From positions 248,001 to 312,000 of the forward strand of contig NZ_WIAY01000002.1 in assembly GCF_009467805.1 (NCBI RefSeq): a stretch of DNA of 64,000 nt, read 5' to 3'. Each line of letters begins with the position of its first letter. The stretch's first letter is position 1. Below, in pieces: positions 53,498 through 61,547 of this stretch. The translations under genes and the position numbers were made by a program. The notes beneath the pieces are model-generated. The model saw only the letters and a program-made list of their open reading frames with translations. It searched no databases and had not been told where the DNA came from. The stretch comes from Stenotrophomonas nematodicola (GTDB lineage: Bacteria > Pseudomonadota > Gammaproteobacteria > Xanthomonadales > Xanthomonadaceae).

Positions 53498-54628
53498 TCA
53501 GAGGCGGTCGGTCGGCAGGCGCATTTCGAGCTTGAGACGGCCGTCGTAGTAGCCCTCGCGTTTCTCGGACGCCGGCACACGGGGGGTTTCCAGGGTCAGC
53601 GGCGTGGGCACGCAGTACACCCACTGGTTCATGTCGGGCAGCATCACCAGCCGCAGCTCGGCGGTATCGATGCCGCGCAGCAGCACTTCCTCGTTGTTGC
53701 GCAGGGCGATCTTCTGGCCGCTGTGGTCCAGGGTGAGCTGGTAGTCCAAGCGGTCCTGCGCCTCGCGCCCACCGTCGCGGTGCCAGACCGAGTACTGCGA
53801 TGCCGGCCGCCCGGGCGCGGAGGGCCCCATGTCGCGCGCGGTGATGGCCAGATACTCGCTCTGCGAGCCCATGCCGTCGTACAGGCACATGTCCAGCACG
53901 GCGGTACCACCGATCGTGCCGGGTGAGGGAATCGGCCGGTAGTCCAGCTGCAGGCCCACCAGCGGCTCGGCCATGCCGAACTCGGGCAGGTAGATCATGG
54001 TGCGGTCGCGATCGGTGATGGTCAGATCGAACCGGAACACATGGGTGGCGATGATCGGGCCGTCAGGATCGACGCGCAGGTTGAGGCGGAGTTCTGCAGT
54101 CCAGCGGCCGGCAACGAGGTTCCCGACGTCTTCACTCTGAATGATGAGCCGCGCAGCTGTACCACCTGGAGGTATCTGGCAATCGCGAGTCGTGGAACTC
54201 CAGAGCGGATATCTGTTCTTATCCCAGAAATCATCGCTGCAAGTGCGCTGCCACTCGGCCCGCTCTACCCACCCTACAACGTCGATGCCGATGTCCTGAC
54301 CGCTTCTCAGTTCGCGAAACTGAAGTGGGAAGGATGCGTGGGACACAGGCCCCTCCTGCGTATCACGCGTCGGACAACGCCCATACGCAGGGTCTTCATC
54401 ACACGTCAGATGGATCCTCCCGTACCCCAGCTCCACCTCCCCATACCCGAGCACGGTCCTTGGCGCCCACAGCTCCAGCGCTTCGGGCGCGGAACGGTCG
54501 AAGGTGCGGACGATGTCCGTGGTGATCACGCCGGTTGCCGGGGTCGTCGCCGGTGGGCGCTGTGCCAGTGCCTGTGCACTGCCGAGCAGGCAGACCCCCG
54601 CCAGTACCAGCCGCCATGCGGTCCTCAT
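53498..54628 (-). CDS. CS1/CFA/I-type fimbrial tip adhesin (CfaE/CblD-like)
   Basis: A 376-aa minor pilin. The ATG at 54626-54628 gives the signal peptide MRTAWRLVLAGVCLLGSAQALA and overlaps the usher end by 4 bases. The N-terminal half would be the receptor-binding domain, with several cysteines (HLTCDEDPAYGRCP, QRTCSDDF, TRDCQIPPG). The C-terminal half, with TAVLDMCLYDGMGSQSEYLAI and RLKLEMRLPTDRL, is the pilin domain. Coding text between about 54080 and 54400 contains rare codons for this genome (AGA, ATA) and lower GC than the flanks, suggesting that the binding domain was acquired or exchanged by recombination. Ligand unknown. Confidence 0.8.
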   Translation of the reverse strand: MRTAWRLVLAGVCLLGSAQALAQRPPATTPATGVITTDIVRTFDRSAPEALELWAPRTVLGYGEVELGYGRIHLTCDEDPAYGRCPTRDTQEGPVSHASFPLQFRELRSGQDIGIDVVGWVERAEWQRTCSDDFWDKNRYPLWSSTTRDCQIPPGGTAARLIIQSEDVGNLVAGRWTAELRLNLRVDPDGPIIATHVFRFDLTITDRDRTMIYLPEFGMAEPLVGLQLDYRPIPSPGTIGGTAVLDMCLYDGMGSQSEYLAITARDMGPSAPGRPASQYSVWHRDGGREAQDRLDYQLTLDHSGQKIALRNNEEVLLRGIDTAELRLVMLPDMNQWVYCVPTPLTLETPRVPASEKREGYYDGRLKLEMRLPTDRL

Positions 54629-55035
54629 CGCGCACCTCCACGCATCACGTTGCGTTCGTTGCGCCCCGCCACCGGGGCCAGTTCGTTCAACAGCCGCTGC
54701 ACGCGGGCCTGGTAGCGGATCGGGGCCGGCAGGCGGTCCAGCGCCAGCGGTTCGCACCGCACCTGGCCGACCAGCAGCACCACGCTGCGGCGCTCACGCA
54801 CGGTCAGCGGGCACTGCAGCAGGTCGCCCGCGCGCAGCAGGTAGAGCATCGGCTCGCGCTGCGGGAACTCGGCGATGAAGCCGCCATCGCGGCCCAGCGA
54901 TGGCACCGGCGCATTGAGGATGCGGGCGCCTTCGAGCGGGGTACCGGCGATGTCGCGCGCGTTGCCGATGAAGGTGTAGGTCACGTCCAGCGTGATCGGC
55001 AGCGCGATCACCTTGCCGGGCAGCAGGAAGGCATG
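54625..55035 (-). pseudogene. C-terminal domain of the fimbrial usher, cut off by an amber codon
   Basis: 137 codons in the same frame as the usher, directly after a TAG at 55036-55038. The text HAFLLPGKVIALPITLDVTY and FIGNARDIAGTPLEGARI is a typical CS1-type usher C-terminal domain. It ends in an ATGA overlap with the tip adhesin, as expected for an intact usher gene. A GTG at 55011 could in theory start a small protein but has no ribosome site. It is best read as part of one gene broken by a nonsense mutation. Confidence 0.8.
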
Positions 55036-57375
55036 CTAGGCCGCACCCAGGCGCGCGACGCGCACCGCGGCGTCGCTGTCGTGCGCGCTGGCGTCCTGCA
55101 CGTCCACGCGATGGCGCTGGTAGCCGCCCAGCGGCAGCAGGCGCCGCTCGCCGAAGTGCAGGATCCGGCGGCGGTTGCTCCCGGCGCGGATGTCCGCCGC
55201 GGCCCCGTCCAGTTCCAGATCGCGGGCGTCGTCCACGCTGACCACCACACCGGCATCGGCGCCGTGCGCGCCGCCCCAGTGCAGCCCTCCTGCGGACAGC
55301 GACAACCCCGAGGTGTGGCTGCCGCTGTAGGAAACCTCACCACCGCCGTCGTGCCGGTAGTACGACAGGGCCACGCCGCTCTGGCCGATCCGGTTGTCGA
55401 TGCGGGCGCTGGCCAGCGCGCTGTAGCGGTCGTCGTTGTACGCGCCCAGCTCGGCGCCCAGGTCGCGTGCGTCGCCATCATGCTCCTGGCGCAGCGAGTG
55501 CGACAGCCCCAGGCGGGTATCGGGGCGGCGGTGCTGCGGCTGACGCATGTCCAGCGCTACACGCTGCTGCACGCTGCCGTGCTCGACGCGCCGCAGCCGC
55601 GATACCGCAATGTTGAGAGAGACACCGCGATCACGGACATGCGCCTGGCCGGTGCCGCTGTCGGTGTTCTGCTGCCACACGCCCAGCCGGCTGCCGATGC
55701 TCACGCCACGCCATTGCCGGGTGAAGCTGTAACTTGCCTGCAGGCTGCGCGCGGTCTGCGCCGGGCGCAACGTCGGCACATGCGATGGCGGCAGGCCCGG
55801 TGGCAGGCCAGTCCAGGCGCCGTCGTCATCGCCAGGCAGGCGCCATTCCGGGGTGAAGCTGCGCCGGCGCGTGTATCCCAGGTACAGGCTGCCGCCGAAC
55901 AGCGGCGCCGACACCGAGGCGCTGAGCGCATCCACGCAGCCGAAGCGGTCGTGCCGGACCGGCGTGCCGGCCTGGCACGCGCCGCCACGCAGACGTTGCC
56001 GATAGACGTTCCAGGACGCGTAGTGGCGGTAGCTCAGCTGCTGTTGCAGACCGTGGCTGCCATCGCCGCCGCTCAGCACGCCGACCATTGCCTGCAGGTC
56101 ATGACCGCCAACCTGCTGCCGGCCTTCCAGCCGCAGCTCGCCGTAGCCGGTGTCGGCGACCCGGGCCACGCCTGCCGTCAAGCCGTAATTGCGGGCAAAC
56201 GGCACGCGCAACCCTGCCTGCACCGCGGTGCCGGAGACGTCACGGCTATCGCCGGTACGTGCGCCGTAGGCGCGGCGGCGACCGCCCTGCACGAACCACT
56301 GCAGGCTGCGGTCGGACCAGTCGCCACCGCGGCTGAAGGGGGCCTCCTCGCTGCGCACGAAGCGGCCATCCTCGTAGATGCGCAGGGTGACGGCGTAGCT
56401 GCCGAGCGGAAAGCGGCGGGTATCCAGCTCGTTGACGCCGGCCTGCAGATAGAAGGTCTGCAGCAGGCGCTCGCCGTCGAAGGCATCCACGCGCGCGTCG
56501 CGCCCCAGCAGCACGGTCAGCGGGGTGGAGGCGATGCTCGCCTCCGTATCGACGTAGGCCTGGGTGGTGCCCAGGCGCAGGCCCTCGAAGCGGTCCAGCG
56601 GCAGCATGCCGAAGCTGAAGGTGCCCCCCTGCTGGCTGGACAGGTTGCGCCGGTCCATACGGCCCAGCTGCAGGTAATGTCGCTGGGCGAAATCGTGGCG
56701 GTAGTAGAGATCGTCCAGCTGGAATCGATCGTGCGCGCGGTAGCCCTGCCGCGCCTGCCGGCTGTAGTTCCAGCCGCTGGCAACGTGGCCGTTGCGCAGC
56801 ACGCCGAGCACGCTGCTGCCCTGCACGCTCAGCGCCTGGTAGCCGTCCCCACCGCTGACGTTGACGGTCTGCTGCTGCAGCAGCGCGTTCTGCGCCTGCT
56901 CGGATACCTGGTGGAAGGGGGAGCGCTCGGCGCTCTGCCGCGGCAGCCATTGGCGCGCCGGAAACAGCAGCAGTACGCCTTCGCTTTCATCGAAAATGGC
57001 ATGCACCTGCGTGGGATCGTCGGGACTGTCGATCCAGCCGCACCCCGGATTGGGCTGGCCATAGGGACAGGCCAGATGACTGTTGCGCGGCAGTGGCGCG
57101 GCCAGTGCCGCCTGCAGCGCGTCGCGCGCATCGGCGGCCAGCCCCAGTGCATCCAGAATCCGCGCAGGCTGGTCCAGCTGCACCGTGTCCAGCGTGACCC
57201 ACGCCGACCAGAGACCGGCGGAGTGCCCGAACAGGCGTACATCGACCCGTTCGGACTGCCCGCTGGCGAGATCTTCGAATCCGGCCGGCACCGGCCGTGC
57301 GTGAACGACCGGAACAGCCAATGTCAGGGCGAGCGCCATCGCCAGCCGGGTGAGGGCAGGTGCAGGTATCAACAT
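55036..57375 (-). CDS. CS1/CFA/I-type fimbrial outer-membrane usher (ends at an in-frame amber)
   Basis: A 779-aa product of the CfaC/CooC/CblC usher family from the ATG 57373-57375 (MLIPAPALTRLAMALALTLAVPVVHA signal peptide). The N-terminal domain binds chaperone-subunit complexes (VDVRLFGHSAGLWSAWVTL..). The middle is the 24-strand barrel with plug: LQLGRMDRRNLSSQQGGTF, GLRLGTTQAYVDTEAS, and TLRIYEDGRFVRSEEAPFS. Translation ends at TAG (55036-55038) after RVARLGAA. The C-terminal domain, needed for subunit transfer, continues in frame beyond the stop. Unless the codon is suppressed or a sequencing error, the usher is truncated and fimbriae would not assemble. No good ribosome site was seen, and a hairpin lies upstream. 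Confidence 0.85.
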   Translation of the reverse strand: MLIPAPALTRLAMALALTLAVPVVHARPVPAGFEDLASGQSERVDVRLFGHSAGLWSAWVTLDTVQLDQPARILDALGLAADARDALQAALAAPLPRNSHLACPYGQPNPGCGWIDSPDDPTQVHAIFDESEGVLLLFPARQWLPRQSAERSPFHQVSEQAQNALLQQQTVNVSGGDGYQALSVQGSSVLGVLRNGHVASGWNYSRQARQGYRAHDRFQLDDLYYRHDFAQRHYLQLGRMDRRNLSSQQGGTFSFGMLPLDRFEGLRLGTTQAYVDTEASIASTPLTVLLGRDARVDAFDGERLLQTFYLQAGVNELDTRRFPLGSYAVTLRIYEDGRFVRSEEAPFSRGGDWSDRSLQWFVQGGRRRAYGARTGDSRDVSGTAVQAGLRVPFARNYGLTAGVARVADTGYGELRLEGRQQVGGHDLQAMVGVLSGGDGSHGLQQQLSYRHYASWNVYRQRLRGGACQAGTPVRHDRFGCVDALSASVSAPLFGGSLYLGYTRRRSFTPEWRLPGDDDGAWTGLPPGLPPSHVPTLRPAQTARSLQASYSFTRQWRGVSIGSRLGVWQQNTDSGTGQAHVRDRGVSLNIAVSRLRRVEHGSVQQRVALDMRQPQHRRPDTRLGLSHSLRQEHDGDARDLGAELGAYNDDRYSALASARIDNRIGQSGVALSYYRHDGGGEVSYSGSHTSGLSLSAGGLHWGGAHGADAGVVVSVDDARDLELDGAAADIRAGSNRRRILHFGERRLLPLGGYQRHRVDVQDASAHDSDAAVRVARLGAA

Positions 57376-57396
57376 AGGGGAGACAACCGATAGCCG

Positions 57397-57418
57397 GCCG
57401 GCCCGCGAACGGGCCGGC
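57397..57418 (-). terminator. Intercistronic hairpin between major pilin and usher
   Basis: A 9-bp stem, GCCGGCCCG / CGGGCCGGC, with loop CGAA lies 10 bases past the pilin stop and 21 before the usher start. There is no T-run. Such hairpins in fimbrial operons often let much more major pilin than usher be made, by partial termination or mRNA protection. Confidence 0.65.
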
Positions 57419-57428
57419 ACGGTGGGGA

Positions 57429-57947
57429 TTACGGCGCGGCGGTGTTCTGCGCGACGACCAGCGCGACGGTGCCGCTGTACAGGCCCGCGAAGTTGATTTC
57501 GCCGGACACGGTCTGCTGCACACGCAGCGGCATGGCGATCGAGGCCCCCGGGATCGCGCTGTCGAACAGATCATCCGCAGCGAAGTCGATCGCGGTGGTG
57601 TCCAGCTCGCGGCCGTTGAGGCTGACGGTCAGCGGCACGTTGATGGCACCCGGTGCAGCCAGGTCCGGACGCAGCACGGCCTCGGCGGCGAGGCGCACGC
57701 TGACGTCCTTCTCGATGTCATTGGTGAAGATGCGCACGTCTTCGCTCCACGACGACAGGCCAGCACCACCGGCGCGGTAGACCAGCTGCACCGCGTCGGG
57801 CAGCGCGGTGCCGTCGGCCTTGAGCAGGGACAGCGTCGGATCGACGTTGGCCCACACGGTGATGTTGGCTTCCACTGCAGCGTTTGCCGACAGCGAAGCG
57901 CCGACGAGTGCCACGGCCAGCGCGGCCTTCTTGAAGATATGCGACAT
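57429..57947 (-). CDS. CS1/CFA/I-type fimbrial major subunit
   Basis: A 172-aa pilin. The ATG at 57945-57947 gives the signal peptide MSHIFKKAALAVALVGASLSANA. The mature start VEANITVWANVDPTLSLLKA followed by DGTALPDAV matches the CfaB/CooA/CblA family (VEKNITVTASVDPT...LLQADG). The protein has no cysteines in the mature part, as in that family. It is first in the operon and has GAGAGAGAAACC before the start. As the major shaft subunit it would be donor-strand-exchanged through the usher at the outer membrane. Confidence 0.9.
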   Translation of the reverse strand: MSHIFKKAALAVALVGASLSANAAVEANITVWANVDPTLSLLKADGTALPDAVQLVYRAGGAGLSSWSEDVRIFTNDIEKDVSVRLAAEAVLRPDLAAPGAINVPLTVSLNGRELDTTAIDFAADDLFDSAIPGASIAMPLRVQQTVSGEINFAGLYSGTVALVVAQNTAAP

Positions 57948-58508
57948 GGTTTCTCTCTCTGATGGTTTAAGGAGCCTCCGTAGTGGAAGCACTGCGGTAC
58001 GAACGGGGCGTACCAGCAGCGCGGTCACGTTAGTCAATGAAATGTGATTTGGACATGCAACGATTCTTAAAACGAATGGATAATCCGTGCATCTGCGACA
58101 GCGCGCACGCGACGCGCGAATCACGCCAATTCCTACGCGGGGTTTTCACCACAGCGTCGTCATGCATGACTATCATTCCTACGCAAAAAAGCCTGTTTTT
58201 CCAGACTGTCGAACACGACATCGCGCAGGCGCGATTGCCCCACCTGCGCAGGCGGAATCCGCCATGACCTGGGCGTTCGATGTTCTCTGCCATGACGCAC
58301 GGCGATAATGTCGGGACGCATGCGACCCTTGGCGACGCGAATGCACGTCGACACCCGACATCAACGGGACGGAGCGGTGAAACGCCAGGGGTCTCGACAC
58401 GTAAATCGCGATGCCCGTGTGGATGGAAACGAAGGCGGAGGTGACGGCCGCAGGCCGACGCGCGGAGCATGCGTCGGCACGGGCATCGCAGCCCAGCGCG
58501 TGACGCGC
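57948..58508. other. Intergenic region upstream of the fimbrial operon
   Basis: 561 bases with no gene that I can support. Near the pilin end is a dyad, GGTACG-N7-CGTACC (57996-58014), and a relatively AT-rich patch at 58028-58090 (GTTAGTCAATGAAATGTGATTTGG, then CGATTCTTAAAACGAATGG) that probably holds the fimbrial promoter. Several TTG-type -35 candidates exist, but none pairs well with a -10. The remaining 400 bases are GC-rich and show nothing recognisable; an unannotated regulatory RNA is possible but unsupported. Confidence 0.4.
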
Positions 58509-58539
58509 AAAAAAAAACGCCTCCTTGCGGAGGCGTTTT
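58509..58539 (-). terminator. Rho-independent terminator of gltA
   Basis: An 11-bp stem, AAAACGCCTCC / GGAGGCGTTTT, with loop TTGC continues into a T9 run on the minus strand (A9 at 58509-58517). It lies 22 bases after the gltA stop. Confidence 0.94.
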
Positions 58540-58561
58540 CTGCGTTGCAACGTCGGGGCGA

Positions 58562-59839
58562 TCAGCCCTGGTAGTCGCGCACGTCGTGGCCGGTGTAGAC
58601 CTGGCGCGGACGGCCGATCTTCATTTCCGGATCGACCTGCTGCTCCAGCCAATGTGCAACCCAGCCGGACGTGCGGCCGAGGGCGAACATGACGGTGAAC
58701 ATTTCGGTCGGGATCTGCAGCGCCTTGTAGATGATGCCGCTGTAGAAGTCGACGTTCGGGTACAGCTTGCGGGCGACAAAGTAGTCGTCCTGCAGCGCGG
58801 CCTGCTCCAGCTTGACGGCCACGTCGAGCAGCGGGTCCTGCACGCCAAGCTGCTTGAGCACCTTGCCGGTCATTTCACCGATGACCTTGGCGCGCGGGTC
58901 GAAGTTCTTGTAAACGCGGTGGCCGAAGCCCATCAGGCGGAAGCCGGAGGTCTTGTCCTTGGCCTTGAGCACAGCGCTTTCGACGTTGTCGGCCGAGCCG
59001 ATCTCTTCCAGCATCTTCAGCACGGCTTCGTTGGCACCGCCGTGGGCCGGACCCCACAGCGCGGTGACGCCGGCAGCTACCGAAGCGTACGGGTTGGCAC
59101 CGGTCGAACCGACCAGGCGCACGGTCGAGGTCGAGGCGTTCTGCTCGTGGTCGGCATGCAGGATGAACAGCAGGTCCAGCGCCTTGACCACGTCCGGGTT
59201 CAGGTCGTACTGGCCATCGGCGGACTCGAAGGTCTGCTTCAGGAAGCGGCTGACGTAATCCAGCGAGGTGTCCGGCGTGTTGGCCGGCAGGCCCTTGCCG
59301 TGGCGGTAGATCAGCGCGGACAGCGTCGGCACCTTGGCGATCAGGCGCACGGCGGCCTGGCGGCGCTGTGCTGCGTCGGACAGGTCCAGCGACGCGTGGT
59401 AGATGCCCGACAGCTGCGCGATCGCGGCCGCCAGGATGGCCATCGGGTGGGCATCCTTGGCGAAGCTGGCGATCAGCGTGTTGATCGACGCATCGACGTT
59501 GGCCTCGGCGGCCAGCTCATCGGTGAAGGCCTTCAGCTGCGCGGCGTCCGGACGCTCGCCGTTGATCAGCAGGTAGACCACTTCGACGTAGCTGGACTTT
59601 TCCGAGAGCTGCTCGATGGGGTAGCCGCGATACAGCAGCACGCCCTTGTCGCCGTCAATGTAGGTGATGGCGGACTTGCAGCTGGCGGTGGCGGTGTAGC
59701 CGGAGTCGTAGGTGAAGAGACCGGTTTCCTTGGTCAGCTTGGAGATATCGACGCAATCGTTGCCAAGCGTGGGTTTGATGACCGGCAGAACAACCGACGT
59801 ATCGCCGGCGTTGAGCGTGACCTGATCAAGATCGGACAC
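58562..59839 (-). CDS. gltA: Citrate synthase, type II
   Basis: A 425-aa enzyme that condenses oxaloacetate and acetyl-CoA at the entry of the TCA cycle. Catalytic histidines are in WGPAHGGANE and LMGFGHRVYKNFDPRA; the aspartate is in the C-terminal DFYSGIIYKAL segment. The N-terminal beta domain (SCKSAITYIDGDKGVLLYRG) is that of the hexameric, NADH-sensitive type. The start is the GTG at 59837-59839 with AGGAG 8 bases upstream. The leader carries an 8-bp inverted repeat at 59901-59920 just below a GATAAT hexamer. Confidence 0.97.
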   Translation of the reverse strand: MSDLDQVTLNAGDTSVVLPVIKPTLGNDCVDISKLTKETGLFTYDSGYTATASCKSAITYIDGDKGVLLYRGYPIEQLSEKSSYVEVVYLLINGERPDAAQLKAFTDELAAEANVDASINTLIASFAKDAHPMAILAAAIAQLSGIYHASLDLSDAAQRRQAAVRLIAKVPTLSALIYRHGKGLPANTPDTSLDYVSRFLKQTFESADGQYDLNPDVVKALDLLFILHADHEQNASTSTVRLVGSTGANPYASVAAGVTALWGPAHGGANEAVLKMLEEIGSADNVESAVLKAKDKTSGFRLMGFGHRVYKNFDPRAKVIGEMTGKVLKQLGVQDPLLDVAVKLEQAALQDDYFVARKLYPNVDFYSGIIYKALQIPTEMFTVMFALGRTSGWVAHWLEQQVDPEMKIGRPRQVYTGHDVRDYQG

Positions 59840-59900
59840 TGTGTGCGCTCCTCAGGGGAAGGCGCCCACCCAAGCGCATGGGGCAGGCACGTGAAGGAAG

Positions 59901-59933
59901 TCCACAGCCTCTGCTGTGGATCACGTCATTATC
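59901..59933 (-). promoter_or_regulatory. gltA leader: candidate -10 box and inverted repeat
   Basis: GATAAT on the minus strand (59928-59933) is a good -10 hexamer for gltA; no clear -35 sits at the right distance. Just downstream, TCCACAGC-CTCT-GCTGTGGA (59901-59920) is a perfect 8-bp dyad at about the transcription start. It could be an operator or a 5' mRNA hairpin. The rest of the 319-base gap to rpmE2 shows no gene. Confidence 0.45.
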
Positions 59934-60102
59934 GCACAGCACCATTTGCCACGCCCTAGGACGGAAGTCGTAGACGCAGGGCGTGCGCGCCCCGCTCCAG
60001 CAGGCATTGGCGGCTGCCGGGCCGACCGGCATGGACACTGCGTTGCTGCTGCGGCAACAATTTATGAACTGCCGTTCATTCGCCAGCAGGGTTCAAACAG
60101 GC

Positions 60103-60138
60103 AAAAAAAAACAACGGCCGCCTGGCGACCGTTGTTTT
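60103..60138 (-). terminator. Rho-independent terminator of rpmE2
   Basis: A 10-bp stem, AAAACAACGG / CCGTTGTTTT, with an 11-base loop runs into a long T-run on the minus strand (A9 at 60103-60111). It lies 20 bases past the stop. Confidence 0.9.
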
Positions 60139-60158
60139 CATGCAGCAGCGTGGACCGC

Positions 60159-60425
60159 TTATTCGGCAGCAGCAGCCGGAGCCGGCTTGCCGAAACGCTT
60201 CTGGAACTTGTCGATACGGCCGCTGGTGTCGATCACCTTGTGCTTGCCCGTGTAGAACGGGTGCGAAGCGGACGAGATTTCGATCTTGACGAGCGGGTAC
60301 TCCTTGCCGTCTTCCCACTGCACGGTTTCTTTCGTCGCCATGGTGGAGCGGGTCAGGATCTTGAAATCAGAGGTAACGTCCTGAAAAACGACGTCACGGT
60401 AGTTCGGATGGATATCGGCCTTCAT
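60159..60425 (-). CDS. rpmE2: 50S ribosomal protein L31, type B (zinc-free)
   Basis: An 88-aa L31 paralogue. From the ATG 60423-60425 it reads [17 protein letters not shown], then [20 protein letters not shown], the L31 signature. It has no cysteine at all, so it is the C-minus (type B, YkgM-like) form that lacks the CxxC zinc ribbon. In many bacteria this form replaces zinc-binding L31 under zinc limitation through Zur control; I see no Zur-like dyad here. A near-consensus promoter precedes it, so it may be the constitutive L31 of this organism. A 15-residue Ala/Pro-rich tail is present. Confidence 0.95.
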   Translation of the reverse strand: MKADIHPNYRDVVFQDVTSDFKILTRSTMATKETVQWEDGKEYPLVKIEISSASHPFYTGKHKVIDTSGRIDKFQKRFGKPAPAAAAE

Positions 60426-60463
60426 GGACACACCGTAGAGAATATGAAAAACGTAAGCGCGGC

Positions 60464-60492
60464 ATTATAGTCCCGGCGCCCTTCCAGGGCAA
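60464..60492 (-). promoter_or_regulatory. Sigma-70 promoter of rpmE2
   Basis: On the minus strand TTGCCC (60487-60492) and a perfect TATAAT (60464-60469) are 17 bases apart, about 39 bases before the start codon. This is the best -35/-10 pair in the window. Confidence 0.8.
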
Positions 60493-60533
60493 GCCGGGAC
60501 CTCCGCTACATGAACAGGCCCGCCGTGGCGGCC

Positions 60534-61472
60534 TTACCGGACCCCGAGGGCGGCCCGGACCTGGGCTTCAAAGCGCCCCTGGTCGTAGGCCATCAGCAGC
60601 TGGGTATTGTCCGGCTGCCCCGTCTGGCGGTTCCAGTCGACAATGGTAGCACCCCGACTGTGGACACCGGCCAGTTCCACGTTCAACGGACGCGATTCAA
60701 CCCGGATCGCCCCCTCCGGCTGCAGCGCCCAGGCCATCGCCAGGGCGTCGGCCGCAAACCAGCGCTCGCCGCGGCTGTCTTCGGACCACAGGCGGGTCTG
60801 GCGCGAGATCAGTTCGTAGAAGCGCGCCTTGTCGCTGTCGGCGGCCAGCCATTGCTCGACGTCCTTGTGCAGCAGGCCGTGGGCCACGGTGGCTTCCCAG
60901 TCCGCCACTTCGATCTGCGGGAAGCCGGTGAACACCACGTGCGCCGCTTCCGGATCGAAGGCGATGTTGAACTCGGCAGCCGGGGTGATGTTGCCGTGGC
61001 AGGTCACCGCCCCGCCCATCACCAGGAAGCGCTTCACGCGCTGCGGCAAGGTGGGGTCGAGCTTCAGCGCCAGCGCCACGTTGGTCAGCGGGCCCAGCGC
61101 GACCAGGAACAGCTCACCGGCGTACTGGTGCGACAGACGCAGGATCGCCAGCGCGGCATGCTCGGCCTCGGCGGTGCGGGCAGCGGGCGGAAGGTTGACG
61201 TCGCCGAAGCCATCGGCGCCATGCACGTGGGCGGCATCCACCGAGGGGTGCAGCAGCGGGTCGGCGCAACCGGCGAACACCGGCACATCGTCGCGGCCAG
61301 CCACTTCGCACAGTTTCAGGGCGTTGCGGACCGTGTGGTCCAGGCCGACATTGCCGGCGGCGATGGTCAGGCCAACGATCGCGTGGCGTTCATCGGCGAA
61401 GGCCATCAACAGGGCGAGGGCGTCGTCGACACCCGGATCGGTGTCGATCAGCAGCGGAATCTTCTTGGTCAT
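60534..61472 (-). CDS. Inosine-uridine preferring nucleoside hydrolase
   Basis: A 312-aa nucleoside hydrolase that splits ribonucleosides into base and ribose. The calcium-binding DTDPGVDDA motif is at about residues 10-18. The second half of the active site, MGGAVTCHGNITPAAEFNIAFDPEAA in pieces, supplies Asn, Glu and Asn ligands, and the C-terminal active-site Asp/His region shows WFAADALAMAWAL. The ATG at 61470-61472 (MTKKIPLLI) is chosen over one 15 codons upstream. No signal peptide, so it is cytoplasmic. The family is the RihA/RihB/RihC group; the base preference cannot be read from sequence. Confidence 0.93.
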   Translation of the reverse strand: MTKKIPLLIDTDPGVDDALALLMAFADERHAIVGLTIAAGNVGLDHTVRNALKLCEVAGRDDVPVFAGCADPLLHPSVDAAHVHGADGFGDVNLPPAARTAEAEHAALAILRLSHQYAGELFLVALGPLTNVALALKLDPTLPQRVKRFLVMGGAVTCHGNITPAAEFNIAFDPEAAHVVFTGFPQIEVADWEATVAHGLLHKDVEQWLAADSDKARFYELISRQTRLWSEDSRGERWFAADALAMAWALQPEGAIRVESRPLNVELAGVHSRGATIVDWNRQTGQPDNTQLLMAYDQGRFEAQVRAALGVR

Positions 61473-61547
61473 CTTTGCCGTCTTGATAATCGGCAAGGGA
61501 CTTTCGCACCCTGTCATGACAAATACAAGGCGGGGGCTGACGCCCTG

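Noticed and set aside
55008..55011. A separate small gene starting at the GTG 55011
   Set aside because: No ribosome site; the frame and content continue the usher exactly, so it is the usher C-terminus beyond an amber codon.
57948..58508. Short open frames in the gap upstream of the fimbrial operon
   Set aside because: None has a ribosome site, sensible composition or recognisable domain.
60426..60533. Zur-type operator before the zinc-free L31 gene
   Set aside because: The 108-bp leader was read on both strands; only a sigma-70 promoter was seen, with no AT-rich dyad of the Zur kind.
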